NCBI GenBank assembly: GCA_050184295.1
Contig: JBFXAM010000050.1
Coordinates: forward strand, 1-30,843
Length of the DNA: 30,843 nucleotides
From: JBFXAM01 sp050184295
GTDB taxonomy: Bacteria; Planctomycetota; Phycisphaerae; UBA1845; Fen-1342
Direction of reading: 5' to 3'
Shown: piece after piece, positions 16,761 to 23,915 of the stretch
How the letters are laid out: each line of letters opens with the position of its first letter
Position numbering within the stretch: position 1 is the first letter of the stretch
Made by a program: the position numbers and the translations under genes
The notes under the pieces: model-generated
Told to the model about the DNA's origin: nothing
Database searches by the model: none
What the model saw: only the letters and a program-made list of their open reading frames with translations

Positions 16761-17495
16761 ATGGCTGCCGGCCCCGACGCACCACCTTCCGATGCACTCG
16801 CCGCGCTCGAGGGACTGGTTCGGCGGCGACGTGCCGTTCGCCGCTTTCGCCCGGACCCCATTCCCGACGCCGTCCTCCAGCGCTTGCTCGACGCCGCTCG
16901 CTGGGCGCCGAGCGGCTACAACCTGCAGCCGACGCACTTCTACGTGGTGACCGACCCCGAATTGAAGCAACGCCTGTTCAGACCGTGCATGAACCAGCGC
17001 CAGGTGTTGGACGCGTATGCGACCGTGGTGTTCAGCGGTGATCGGCGTGTCGCGGCGAACAACTTCGACGCCGTTCTCGCGGCGGAGCGCGCCCTCGGTT
17101 CGATCTCACCGGAATACGAAGCCGCGCTGCAAAAGTACGTGCCGCTCGCCTTCGGGCATGGGCCGCTGGGGTTCGGCTGGCTGTGGAAGGCGGTTCTCGC
17201 CCCGCTGATGGGCCTGGCGACGCCGCTGCCGAGCATTCCCGCCGTTCACAAACGCTATTGGCTCGCGAAGCAGGTATGCCTGAGCGCGATGGTGTTCCTC
17301 CTGGCGGCCGAGGCCGCCGGGCTGGCGACGGTCCCGATGGAGGGATTCGACGAGCGGCGCGTCAAGCGGGCGCTGGGGATTCCGCGTTGGCACATCGTGC
17401 CGGTGCTGGCGCCGGTCGGCTACGCGGCGGACGCGAAGCTGAAGAAAAGCCGGCTGCCGTTGGCAGCCATCAGCCACTGGAACCGCTGGCGCTAA
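16761..17495 (+). CDS. Nitroreductase family FMN-dependent oxidoreductase
   Basis: A 244-residue flavoprotein of the NfsB/FRP-like nitroreductase superfamily, reducing nitro groups, quinones or other acceptors with NAD(P)H in the cytoplasm. The N-terminal signature RRRRAVRRFRPDPIPDAVL, followed by AARWAPSGYNLQPTHFYVV, gives the FMN-phosphate-binding arginines and the SxxNxQP motif. The C-terminal MVFLLAAEAAGLATVPMEGF and HIVPVLAPVGY segments are the second FMN contact region. The middle segment (LAPLMGLATPLPSIPAVHKRYW) is longer and more hydrophobic than in NfsB, so the real substrate is unclear. GGAG lies five bases before the ATG. Confidence 0.9.
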   Translation: MAAGPDAPPSDALAALEGLVRRRRAVRRFRPDPIPDAVLQRLLDAARWAPSGYNLQPTHFYVVTDPELKQRLFRPCMNQRQVLDAYATVVFSGDRRVAANNFDAVLAAERALGSISPEYEAALQKYVPLAFGHGPLGFGWLWKAVLAPLMGLATPLPSIPAVHKRYWLAKQVCLSAMVFLLAAEAAGLATVPMEGFDERRVKRALGIPRWHIVPVLAPVGYAADAKLKKSRLPLAAISHWNRWR

Positions 17496-17584
17496 GCGCG
17501 CGGCGGGCATGAAAGTCGACAAGGTCGGCCGCGTGCGGCGTCGAACCTCGATCGTGTGAGGTCTCCGGGCCGGCCGCGTGCGGG

Positions 17585-17619
17585 TCCGCGGGCGGGTGTT
17601 GACCCGTCAGGCCCGCGGA
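17585..17619 (-). terminator. Hairpin overlapping the xerC stop codon
   Basis: TCCGCGGGC (17585-17593) pairs perfectly with GCCCGCGGA (17611-17619). An inner GGGT/ACCC stem with a GTTG loop lies inside. The structure covers the xerC stop codon (17607-17609) and lies between convergent genes. It has no T-run, so it may act as an mRNA 3' end or only as a weak terminator. Confidence 0.4.
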
Positions 17620-18590
17620 TGGGCGTCGTCGTACGCTTCCTTGACGCCTTCCTGCGAGACGTGTGTGTAAATCTGCGTGGTGCTGATGCTCTGGTGGCCG
17701 AGCATTTCCTGCACGCTGCGCAGGTCGGCGCCGCGCCGCAGCATGTGCGTCGCGAAGCTGTGCCGCAGGGTGTGCGGGCTGACCGAAAGGTCGAGACCCG
17801 CCTCGAGCAGGTACTTATCGAGCTTGCGTCGGACGCTGCGCGTGCTGAGGCGCTGGCCGTGCTTGTTGATGAAGAGCGCGTCGGTGTCAAACGTGGAGCT
17901 GTGGGGGTCGTTGCGGCGCATGTCGAGATAGTCGATCACGCGCTTGACGGCGCTGGGGCTGATCGGGATGACGCGCTGCTTCTTGCCCTTGCCGCGGACG
18001 CGGACGACGTTGTTGCTCAGGTCGACGTCGCTGACGTTCAGATCGACCAGCTCGCTGACGCGCATGCCGGTGGAGTAGAGGGTCTCGAGCATGGCGCGGT
18101 CGCGGGCGCCGAGCAGCGTCGTCGTGTCGGGATGCGCCAGGAGCCGCTCGATCTGTTCGAGTTCGAGGCACTTCGGCAGGCGCTTGTCCTGCTTGGGGGT
18201 GCGGATCGGGGCCACCGGGTTGTTGGGCAGGTGGGCCCGCCGCACCAGGAACTTGAAGAAACTGCGGAGCGTGGCGAGCTTGCGCGCCACCGTGCTCTTG
18301 CAGTAGTTCTTGTCGCGCATGAACGACATGAACTCGCGCACGCCGTCCGTGTCGATGGCGAGCAGCCGGCGGTCCATGTCGGGATCTTTGAGCAGCGAGT
18401 CGTCGCGGCCCTGGTGGCCGTTCTCGCGGCGCGGGTCGCCGGGCTCGGGCGCACCCGCCTGCTTATACATCACCCAGCCGCAGAACTGTTGCAGGTCGGC
18501 AGCGTAGCAGCGGGCCGTGTGCGGGCTGAAATGCCGCTCGGCCTCGAGGTAGCTGATGAACTGCTGGATCAGGGTTTGCGGTGCGCTCAT
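17607..18590 (-). CDS. xerC: Tyrosine recombinase XerC/XerD
   Basis: Site-specific recombinase that with a partner resolves chromosome dimers at dif. The 327-residue product has an N-terminal SAM-like core-binding domain (LIQQFISYLEAERHFSPHTARCYAADLQQF) and a C-terminal catalytic domain. All catalytic residues are present: Arg177 (TGMRVSELVDL), Lys201 (GKGKKQR), His273 and Arg276 (HTLRHSFATHML), His299 (LGHQSISTTQIYTHV) and Tyr308. It is about 30 residues longer than E. coli XerC because of a polar insertion at 44-73 (KQAGAPEPGDPRRENGHQGR...). I cannot tell XerC from XerD by sequence alone. The RBS is weak. It is preceded 82 bases upstream by the small 69-residue gene on the same strand. Integron or phage context is absent, so a housekeeping role is likely. 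Confidence 0.93.
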   Translation of the reverse strand: MSAPQTLIQQFISYLEAERHFSPHTARCYAADLQQFCGWVMYKQAGAPEPGDPRRENGHQGRDDSLLKDPDMDRRLLAIDTDGVREFMSFMRDKNYCKSTVARKLATLRSFFKFLVRRAHLPNNPVAPIRTPKQDKRLPKCLELEQIERLLAHPDTTTLLGARDRAMLETLYSTGMRVSELVDLNVSDVDLSNNVVRVRGKGKKQRVIPISPSAVKRVIDYLDMRRNDPHSSTFDTDALFINKHGQRLSTRSVRRKLDKYLLEAGLDLSVSPHTLRHSFATHMLRRGADLRSVQEMLGHQSISTTQIYTHVSQEGVKEAYDDAHPRA

Positions 18591-18672
18591 GATTCAGCCA
18601 TCACTTCCGGCGAACAGCGTGGAACCCTGCCGAGGCCGCGACGCCGCCGTTCGTCGCGGGACCAACCGGCGA

Positions 18673-18882
18673 TCAACACACCAAGGCGTTGATGCTGGCG
18701 TCGCCATGCTTGCCCATCTGGTAACTCAGGACGGCGGCGTCGTACCAGTCGAACGGACAGTCCAGGTCGGCTGCCAGCTCGATGAACGTCGCGAGCAGAT
18801 CCGACTCCCGGCCTTCGCTGTACCAGAAGACGAAACGGTGTCTTCCCTTGATCATCGACAGGCAGCGTTTGCCGTGCGTCAT
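18673..18882 (-). CDS. Small conserved-looking protein of unknown function (69 aa)
   Basis: The 69-residue product reads MTHGKRCLSMIKGRHRF, then VFWYSEGRESDLLATFIELA and DLDCPFDWYDAAVLSYQMGK, with a Cys at the C-terminus. Aromatic and acidic content is balanced, and there is no low-complexity Arg/Ala text such as fills the false frames of this GC-rich window, which argues that it is real. No signal peptide or membrane segment is visible. Its ATG overlaps the stop of the upstream lipoprotein gene (ATGA at 18879-18882), a mark of translational coupling, and xerC follows. AGGGAC lies just before the start. I do not recognise the family and give no function. Confidence 0.75.
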   Translation of the reverse strand: MTHGKRCLSMIKGRHRFVFWYSEGRESDLLATFIELAADLDCPFDWYDAAVLSYQMGKHGDASINALVC

Positions 18883-19682
18883 GTCCCTGCCCTTGCGCCG
18901 TCCGAGTCGCGAACAGGCTCGCTCGGACGCTCTGGCTCAAGCATCGACCGGATCAAGGCCCAGCAGCAGTAACGGACGTACAGTTCCTGGTTCACCACCA
19001 CGCGCCGCCAGCCATACGGACTATCGTGTTCGCCGCGGCCCCGGGCGTACCGCTCGATCTCCTGGCGAACGGCCGCGTCCGCGGCATAAAACGTCCGCTG
19101 CACCTGGCGGCGCGGCGCCGACGCGGCGTCGCCTGATAATTCGACGACCGGCAGCTCGCCGCTCGCACGCGAGGTGGCCACCGGGTCAAGCGCCGGGCTT
19201 CCACCCCCGGGCCGCACGGGATACCACTGCATGACCAGCCCGACGCGTGGCGGGTCGTACGGGTCGTACTCCGTGACGCCGACGACCAGCGTCCCGTCGG
19301 CGTTCAACTCCTCCGCGAGCGCGAGCGCGTCTTCGGCCGACTCCACACGCGTCAGTCCCGCGCGCGCGAGCGTTGCAAGCGTCAGGTTCACCGGCACGGC
19401 GGCGAACCCGGGGAACGACAGAAGCTCCGACGCGACGGCATCGGTGAATCGAAGCGCGTCGAAGTCACGAACACCCGCCAGATTCACCACCGGAGCGACG
19501 ACGACGACGCGGTCCCGCACGAACGTTCGCGACGGCGGGCCGCATCGTCTTGCGGCACATCCAACCGCCGATAACCATGCGCACAATACTAATGTCGTCG
19601 CAAGCGCTCCCGGGACGACGCCCCCGAAAAGTCGATCAGATTGTTGCGCGGACCGGCGCATTTCGGGACGCGCTTTGAACAT
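18879..19682 (-). CDS. Envelope lipoprotein, CsgG/TolB-N-like
   Basis: A 267-residue lipoprotein (VPGALATTLVLCAWLSAVGC, lipid Cys about 38). After the anchor it has VVVVAPVVNLAGVRDFDALR, then FTDAVASELLSFPGF, AVPVNLTLATLARAGLTRVE, DALALAEELNADGTLVVGV and TEYDPYDPPRVGLVMQWYPV. The 'pvvn...d.v..EL....g..vv......a..lAe.l.aD..vvG.v..Y' order is that of CsgG/TolB N-domain-like proteins that sit at the outer membrane. Whether it forms a pore is unknown. The C-terminal half is alpha-helical and ends in YVRYCCWALIRSMLEPERP. The start may be the ATG at 19682, which overlaps a TACAAT box, or the second ATG at 19661. It overlaps the next gene by four bases. Confidence 0.8.
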   Translation of the reverse strand: MFKARPEMRRSAQQSDRLFGGVVPGALATTLVLCAWLSAVGCAARRCGPPSRTFVRDRVVVVAPVVNLAGVRDFDALRFTDAVASELLSFPGFAAVPVNLTLATLARAGLTRVESAEDALALAEELNADGTLVVGVTEYDPYDPPRVGLVMQWYPVRPGGGSPALDPVATSRASGELPVVELSGDAASAPRRQVQRTFYAADAAVRQEIERYARGRGEHDSPYGWRRVVVNQELYVRYCCWALIRSMLEPERPSEPVRDSDGARAGT

Positions 19683-19686
19683 TGTA
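19681..19686 (-). promoter_or_regulatory. -10 box overlapping the start of the CsgG-like lipoprotein gene
   Basis: On the minus strand TACAAT runs into the first ATG (CCTACAATG). Used as a -10 element, it would start transcription a few bases downstream and leave the ATG at 19661 as the first usable start. The -35 match (TTACCG at 17 bases) is poor. Confidence 0.4.
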
Positions 19687-19906
19687 GGCTCCGAAACCGC
19701 ACTCGGTAAGGGTAAGTGCAGAATACGGTTGCGCCGGAACGAGACTCGCAAAGACGGATTGCCGTCTCCCGGCTCAGCCGGGCCGGTTGCGCGCGCATCG
19801 TGGTTCTGCTGGTCTGCACGCCGCGGGACCGCGTGCGCGCCCGGGAGCGTGTGCCCACGACCGCTCACGTGTTGGCACAACACACGGTCGCCGAAAGCCC
19901 ACGCGC

Positions 19907-21124
19907 TCATCGGCGCTCTCCCGTGCGCGCCCGCGGTACGCGATCGAGGTGCGCGGCGACCACTTCCGCGACTGGCGGCTCGGCCAACTCCGGCGGTGCA
20001 GGCAGCGCCGGTTCGTCCGCGCCGGTGCGCGGAATCCCGATCGACCAGATGTTCTCCGTGCCCGCGCGATCCGAGACGAAGTAGATGCGCCCCGTAGCGC
20101 ACCACGCCGGATTCGCCGCACGCGTGACGGCGTCCATCACGATGCTCTGGGCGCCCGACCGAAGATTCACAATGCGCAGCTGCGTGCGTCGATCATCTGA
20201 CCCGCCCCCGCGCGCGGCGGGCGTCACGCGGCAGAACGCAATATCGTCGCCGGTCGGCGACCACGCCGGCGCGACGGAAGCCGCGTCGTCCTGTGCAACC
20301 ACTTCGACGGAAGCCGCGGGCGTCTGTCCGTCGAACTCGACCGTCCAGAGGCTGAACAGCCGCTTTCCGCGATCCCGTGCGCGTTGAAACGCGACGCGCC
20401 GGCCGTCCGGCGACCACGCGGGGAACATGCCGACCGCAACGAACACGGACACGCCGGGGCCGTCGACGAACTGGCACCAGATCTCCCACTGTCGCGAGCG
20501 CGGGTTCCAGTACGTGTAGGCGATGCGTCGGCCGTCGGGGGCCCACGCGGGCGCGATCTGGTCGCCGCGGTCGTGCGTGAGCGGCACCGGTTCGGGAGCG
20601 TCGCGCGCGATGATCCAGATGTCCCAGTTGCCGCTGCGGTTCGAAGCAAAGGCGATGCGCTTTCCGTCCGGACTGAACCGCGGCTGGATGTCGTCGGCCG
20701 GGTGGGACGCGACGCGGATCGGGCCGTTCACGGTGTCGCACCGGAGATAAATGTCCGGATGCAGTGCGTCGCGCGTGGACGCGAACGCGAGCGCGCGGCC
20801 GTCGCGCGTTATGTCGGGGTCGAAATCGCGCCCATCGATCGTAAAGGTGTGCTGCACGAAGCTCTGCGGCGGCGGCTCCGCGAAGCGTGGGCCCAGCGGC
20901 GGCGTTTCGTCGCCGAACAGCTCCACATCGCCGCCGATGGTCTGCGAAGGCCCGGCGTCGTGGGTTTCGGACGCGATAGGGCGCGGCGCTGGCCCTGTGT
21001 CGCTCGTGGGCGCCGTCGCGCGGCGGTCGGCGACGCAGCCTGTCGCGAGCATCCCGAGCGCGAGCGTCACCCGCGTGGCGCCGCGCGATGGAACGGCGAG
21101 AGTAGGCGCGTGGAATCGTCGCAT
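19907..21124 (-). CDS. TolB-like beta-propeller lipoprotein
   Basis: A 405-residue lipoprotein (TRVTLALGMLATGC) with a WD40-like PD40 propeller. Repeats are visible as DITRDGRALAFASTRD, RFSPDGKRIAFASNRSGNWD, AWAPDGRRIAYTYW, AWSPDGRRVAFQRA, AWSPTGDDIAFCR and AWCATGRIYFVSDRAGTENI. This makes about six blades, as in TolB, the periplasmic propeller of the Tol-Pal system. It lacks the TolB N-terminal alpha/beta domain; instead a 70-residue Pro/Thr-rich linker separates the lipid anchor from the propeller. No tolQRA or pal genes are near, so Tol function is not implied. Protein-protein binding at the envelope is the safest inference. GGGAG lies four bases before the ATG. Confidence 0.85.
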   Translation of the reverse strand: MRRFHAPTLAVPSRGATRVTLALGMLATGCVADRRATAPTSDTGPAPRPIASETHDAGPSQTIGGDVELFGDETPPLGPRFAEPPPQSFVQHTFTIDGRDFDPDITRDGRALAFASTRDALHPDIYLRCDTVNGPIRVASHPADDIQPRFSPDGKRIAFASNRSGNWDIWIIARDAPEPVPLTHDRGDQIAPAWAPDGRRIAYTYWNPRSRQWEIWCQFVDGPGVSVFVAVGMFPAWSPDGRRVAFQRARDRGKRLFSLWTVEFDGQTPAASVEVVAQDDAASVAPAWSPTGDDIAFCRVTPAARGGGSDDRRTQLRIVNLRSGAQSIVMDAVTRAANPAWCATGRIYFVSDRAGTENIWSIGIPRTGADEPALPAPPELAEPPVAEVVAAHLDRVPRARTGERR

Positions 21125-21327
21125 GAGACTCCCGGCGGCGGGGGCCGCTCGAAATCGTTATCGGCTGGAGAAACCCGAGGAGTTCAAGGGGCGGCGGCGG
21201 TCGATGCGGGAGCTGCGCGGAATGCGGGTGTCGGCGATCACGGGCGGTGTCGGCCGGCCGCGCGGCCCGTTCCGGCGCTGCGCGTGCGCGCATGAATCGC
21301 GTGGGCGGGTCGCATGTGAAGCCGGCG

Positions 21328-22344
21328 TCAGGCGCCGCGCGGCCCGTGGCCGTCGGCGCGCTGCTCGCGCTCGGCGAGTTGGAGGTCGCTTTCCACCATC
21401 ATGCGGATGAGTCCCTCAAACCGGACGGTAGGTTCCCAGTGCAGCGATTCTCGCGCGCGGCGATAATCGGCGAGCAGGTGGTCGACCTCCGTCGGGCGGA
21501 AATACCGCGCGTCGGTGCGGACGTAGCGCTGATAGTCGAGTCCAAGCGTACCAAACGCGACCTCGCAGAGCTCGCGCACGGAATGCGCCTCGCCGGTGCC
21601 GATGACGAAGTCGGCCGGTTCGGAGTGCTGCAACATCAGCCGCATCGCCTTGACGTAGTCGCCCGCAAAACCCCAGTCGCGCTTCGCCTCGAGGTTGCCC
21701 AGGAAGAGCGTCTGCTGCACGCCGAGCTTGATCCGCGCTGCGGCCCGGGTCACCTTGCGCGTCACGAACGTCTCGCCGCGGCGCGGCGACTCGTGGTTGA
21801 AGAGGATGCCGTTGACCGCGAAGAGGTTGTACGCTTCGCGGTAGTTCCGGGTGATGTGAAACGCAAAGACCTTGGCGGCGGCGTACGGGCTGCGCGGCTC
21901 GAACGGCGTCTGCTCGTCGATGAAGCCGCTGGTCGCGTTGCCGTACATCTCGCTGCTCGACGCCTGGTAGAACCGGATGTGCGTGTTGACGTCGCGGACG
22001 CACTCGAGCAGCCGCAGCGTGCCGAGCGCGCCGACGTCGGCTGTGTACTCGGGCTGATCGAAGCTGACGCGGACGTGCGACTGGGCCGCGAGATGATAGA
22101 TCTCGTCAGGCTGTGCCTGGCTGACGATGCGCCGCAGGCTCGCGCCGTCCGTCAGGTCGCCGTAGTGAAGCCTCAGGCGCACGCCTTTTTCGTGCTGGTC
22201 GGCGTACAGGTGGTCGATGCGCGCGGTGTTGAACGAGCTACTGCGGCGGATGATGCCGTGGACCTCGTAGCCGAGCTCGAGGAGCAATTCGGCGAGGTAG
22301 GAGCCGTCCTGCCCGGTGATTCCGGTGATGAGTGCGGTCGGCAC
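21328..22344 (-). CDS. gmd: GDP-mannose 4,6-dehydratase
   Basis: Converts GDP-D-mannose to GDP-4-keto-6-deoxy-D-mannose, the precursor of GDP-fucose, GDP-rhamnose, GDP-perosamine and others, in the cytoplasm. The 338-residue short-chain dehydrogenase-fold enzyme starts MPTALITGITGQDGSYLAEL (NAD(P)-binding TGxxGQDG). It then has GIIRRSSSFNTARIDHLY, the catalytic-region QASSSEMYG (Thr/Ser-Ser-Glu), SPYAAAKVFAF (YxxxK), NGILFNHESPRRGETFVTRK, and the C-terminal substrate part with EVDHLLADYRRARESLHWEP. The GTG at 22344 is chosen since AGGAG lies five bases upstream; the frame open to 22500 is repeat-rich noise. E. coli Gmd is 373 aa, many bacterial ones about 340. It is close to, but on the opposite strand from, the polysaccharide cluster. 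Confidence 0.96.
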   Translation of the reverse strand: MPTALITGITGQDGSYLAELLLELGYEVHGIIRRSSSFNTARIDHLYADQHEKGVRLRLHYGDLTDGASLRRIVSQAQPDEIYHLAAQSHVRVSFDQPEYTADVGALGTLRLLECVRDVNTHIRFYQASSSEMYGNATSGFIDEQTPFEPRSPYAAAKVFAFHITRNYREAYNLFAVNGILFNHESPRRGETFVTRKVTRAAARIKLGVQQTLFLGNLEAKRDWGFAGDYVKAMRLMLQHSEPADFVIGTGEAHSVRELCEVAFGTLGLDYQRYVRTDARYFRPTEVDHLLADYRRARESLHWEPTVRFEGLIRMMVESDLQLAEREQRADGHGPRGA

Positions 22345-22349
22345 GGGGT

Positions 22350-22354
22350 CTCCT
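22350..22354 (-). promoter_or_regulatory. Ribosome-binding site of gmd
   Basis: CTCCT on the plus strand reads AGGAG on the minus strand, five bases before the GTG at 22344. It supports GTG as the start codon. Confidence 0.75.
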
Positions 22355-22429
22355 GCTGCGGACGGCGCTCGAGCGTTCGTGGTTCGTGCCCCTGCTGCTC
22401 GCGGTGGCTCTTCGTGTCGCGGAGCCGCC

Positions 22430-22495
22430 GCGGAGAGCATTGGCCCGGCGCGGATCGCGTGTTTCCAAGCCCCTGCGGAGAGCATTGGCACGGCG
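22430..22495. repeat. Short direct repeat upstream of gmd
   Basis: GCGGAGAGCATTGGC followed by a variable base and CGGCG occurs at 22430-22450 and again at 22475-22495. The copies are 45 bases apart with one mismatch in 21. It lies in the intergenic region between gmd and the DHH gene. Confidence 0.65.
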
Positions 22496-22614
22496 ATCAT
22501 GCGCTGGCACGTCGATCATGCCTCGAATTCGAGCCGGTCGCGGGGACGATTGTTCTCGTTTCGCGAGCGCGTGTCAAACACCGACCTCTTTCGCGCGGAC
22601 GCCGCGCGTTCGAC

Positions 22615-22620
22615 TAGAAT
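22615..22620 (+). promoter_or_regulatory. -10 box of the DHH phosphoesterase gene, probable leaderless start
   Basis: TAGAAT ends nine bases before the ATG at 22629. A normal +1 would fall at or within two bases of the ATG. No Shine-Dalgarno sequence is present upstream of this start, in keeping with a leaderless mRNA. Confidence 0.45.
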
Positions 22621-22628
22621 CACGCGCG

Positions 22629-23642
22629 ATGAACACTCCGATCGACTTCGCTGCGATGACGCGCTGGCTGCGCGCGTGCCGCCGCCCGCTGCTGCTGTCT
22701 CATCAGCGTCCCGACGGCGACGCGCTGGGCGCGATGGCCGGGCTGGCGCGCCTGTTGCGCGCTTGGGACCAGGAACCGACGGCGGCGCTCTACGACCCGC
22801 TGCCGGCGCGCTATCGCTTCATGGAGCCGCTGGAAGCGTGGGTGTACTGGCGGGCGGGTGAGCCGTCGCGGCTCGACGCCCACGACGCGGTGGTGATCGT
22901 GGACACCTGCGCCGCGGCGCAGTTGGAGCCGGTGATCGCACACGTCGCCGGCGGCCCGCGAGTGCTTGTGGTCGATCATCATGTGACGCGCGACGCGCTG
23001 GCCGACCGCGCCGCGGACCTGTGCTGCATCGACGAGACCGCGGGCGCAACGTGTCTGTTGCTTACGGAATGGGCGTTGGCGACCGGGCTGCGCATCGACG
23101 CGGCGGTCGCGACGCCGCTGTTCATTGGACTCGCGACGGATACCGGCTGGTTCAAGTACTCCAACGCCGACGCGCGCGCGCTGGCGGCGGCGAGCGTGCT
23201 GGTGGGCGCCGGGGCGAATCCGTGTGCGCTGTACGATCAACTTTACCAACAGGAGCCCGCGCCGAAGCTGCACCTGATCGGCCGGATGCTCGCGGGGATG
23301 GACCTGCTGGCGGGTGGGCGGCTGGCGGTGCTCTCGCTACGGATCGGCGACTTTCAGGCGGTTGGCGCCGATCAGAGCATGACTGAGGATCTCGTGAACG
23401 AGGTCCATCGGCTCGCGGGGCACGACGCAACGATCCTGTTCACCGAGCAGCCCGACGGGCGCATCCGCGTGAACTTCCGGAGCAAACAGTTGCTCGACTG
23501 CGCCGCGCTCGCGCAGCGCTTCGGCGGAGGCGGACACGTGCGCGCCGCCGGGGCGCGCGCGAGCGGCAACTGGTCGGACGCAACGCGCACGATCGTGAAC
23601 GCGGCGGTCGAGATGCTGAAGGCGGCCGAGCAGCAACATTGA
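22629..23642 (+). CDS. nrnA: DHH/DHHA1 phosphoesterase, NrnA-type oligoribonuclease
   Basis: NrnA-like enzymes degrade 2-5 nt RNA fragments and, in many species, pAp, with Mn2+ in the cytoplasm. The 337-residue product has DHH motif I LLLSHQRPDGDALGAM (His25, Asp29, Asp31), motif II VVIVDTC, and motif III LVVDHHVT. The family's FIGLATDTGWFKYSNAD segment follows. The C-terminal DHHA1 domain ends RFGGGGHVRAAGAR with the nucleotide-binding GGGH. The length is normal for NrnA. The ATG at 22629 is preferred over an in-frame ATG at 22332 since upstream text has no protein character and a -10 box lies just before 22629. Confidence 0.92.
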   Translation: MNTPIDFAAMTRWLRACRRPLLLSHQRPDGDALGAMAGLARLLRAWDQEPTAALYDPLPARYRFMEPLEAWVYWRAGEPSRLDAHDAVVIVDTCAAAQLEPVIAHVAGGPRVLVVDHHVTRDALADRAADLCCIDETAGATCLLLTEWALATGLRIDAAVATPLFIGLATDTGWFKYSNADARALAAASVLVGAGANPCALYDQLYQQEPAPKLHLIGRMLAGMDLLAGGRLAVLSLRIGDFQAVGADQSMTEDLVNEVHRLAGHDATILFTEQPDGRIRVNFRSKQLLDCAALAQRFGGGGHVRAAGARASGNWSDATRTIVNAAVEMLKAAEQQH

Positions 23643-23888
23643 GAATCAAGTCGCCAACCTCGATCCCGCGGCGCGCCGTGAGACGACCGTTCGCGCGGCC
23701 TCGCACCCGCGGCTCGACGGCGCGCCGCACGTTCGTGGATGAGGATTCAGGCTGCCGCGACGCCCGCCGCGTGAGTCGCATGCGCGGGAGGCGCGGAAGT
23801 TGCGCGGCGTGGGGCTTCGGTGGGATCGCGCGAGTTTCCGATCGAGTGAGAAGCGGACGCGGTTCCGCGTGCCCCCAAGAGAACGACC
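23643..23888. other. Intergenic region before the polysaccharide cluster
   Basis: About 245 bases with no supportable gene, promoter pair or terminator. The frame of the following glycosyltransferase is open from 23850 but has no ATG, GTG or TTG until 23916. Confidence 0.55.
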
Positions 23889-23915
23889 ATTCACGCCCAC
23901 CCACTCGTCACCGTC

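Noticed and set aside
18587..18940. A 117-codon minus-strand frame overlapping the xerC start and the 69-residue gene
   Set aside because: Its sequence is Arg/Gly noise in the same DNA where the 69-residue frame looks like a true protein and is ATGA-coupled.
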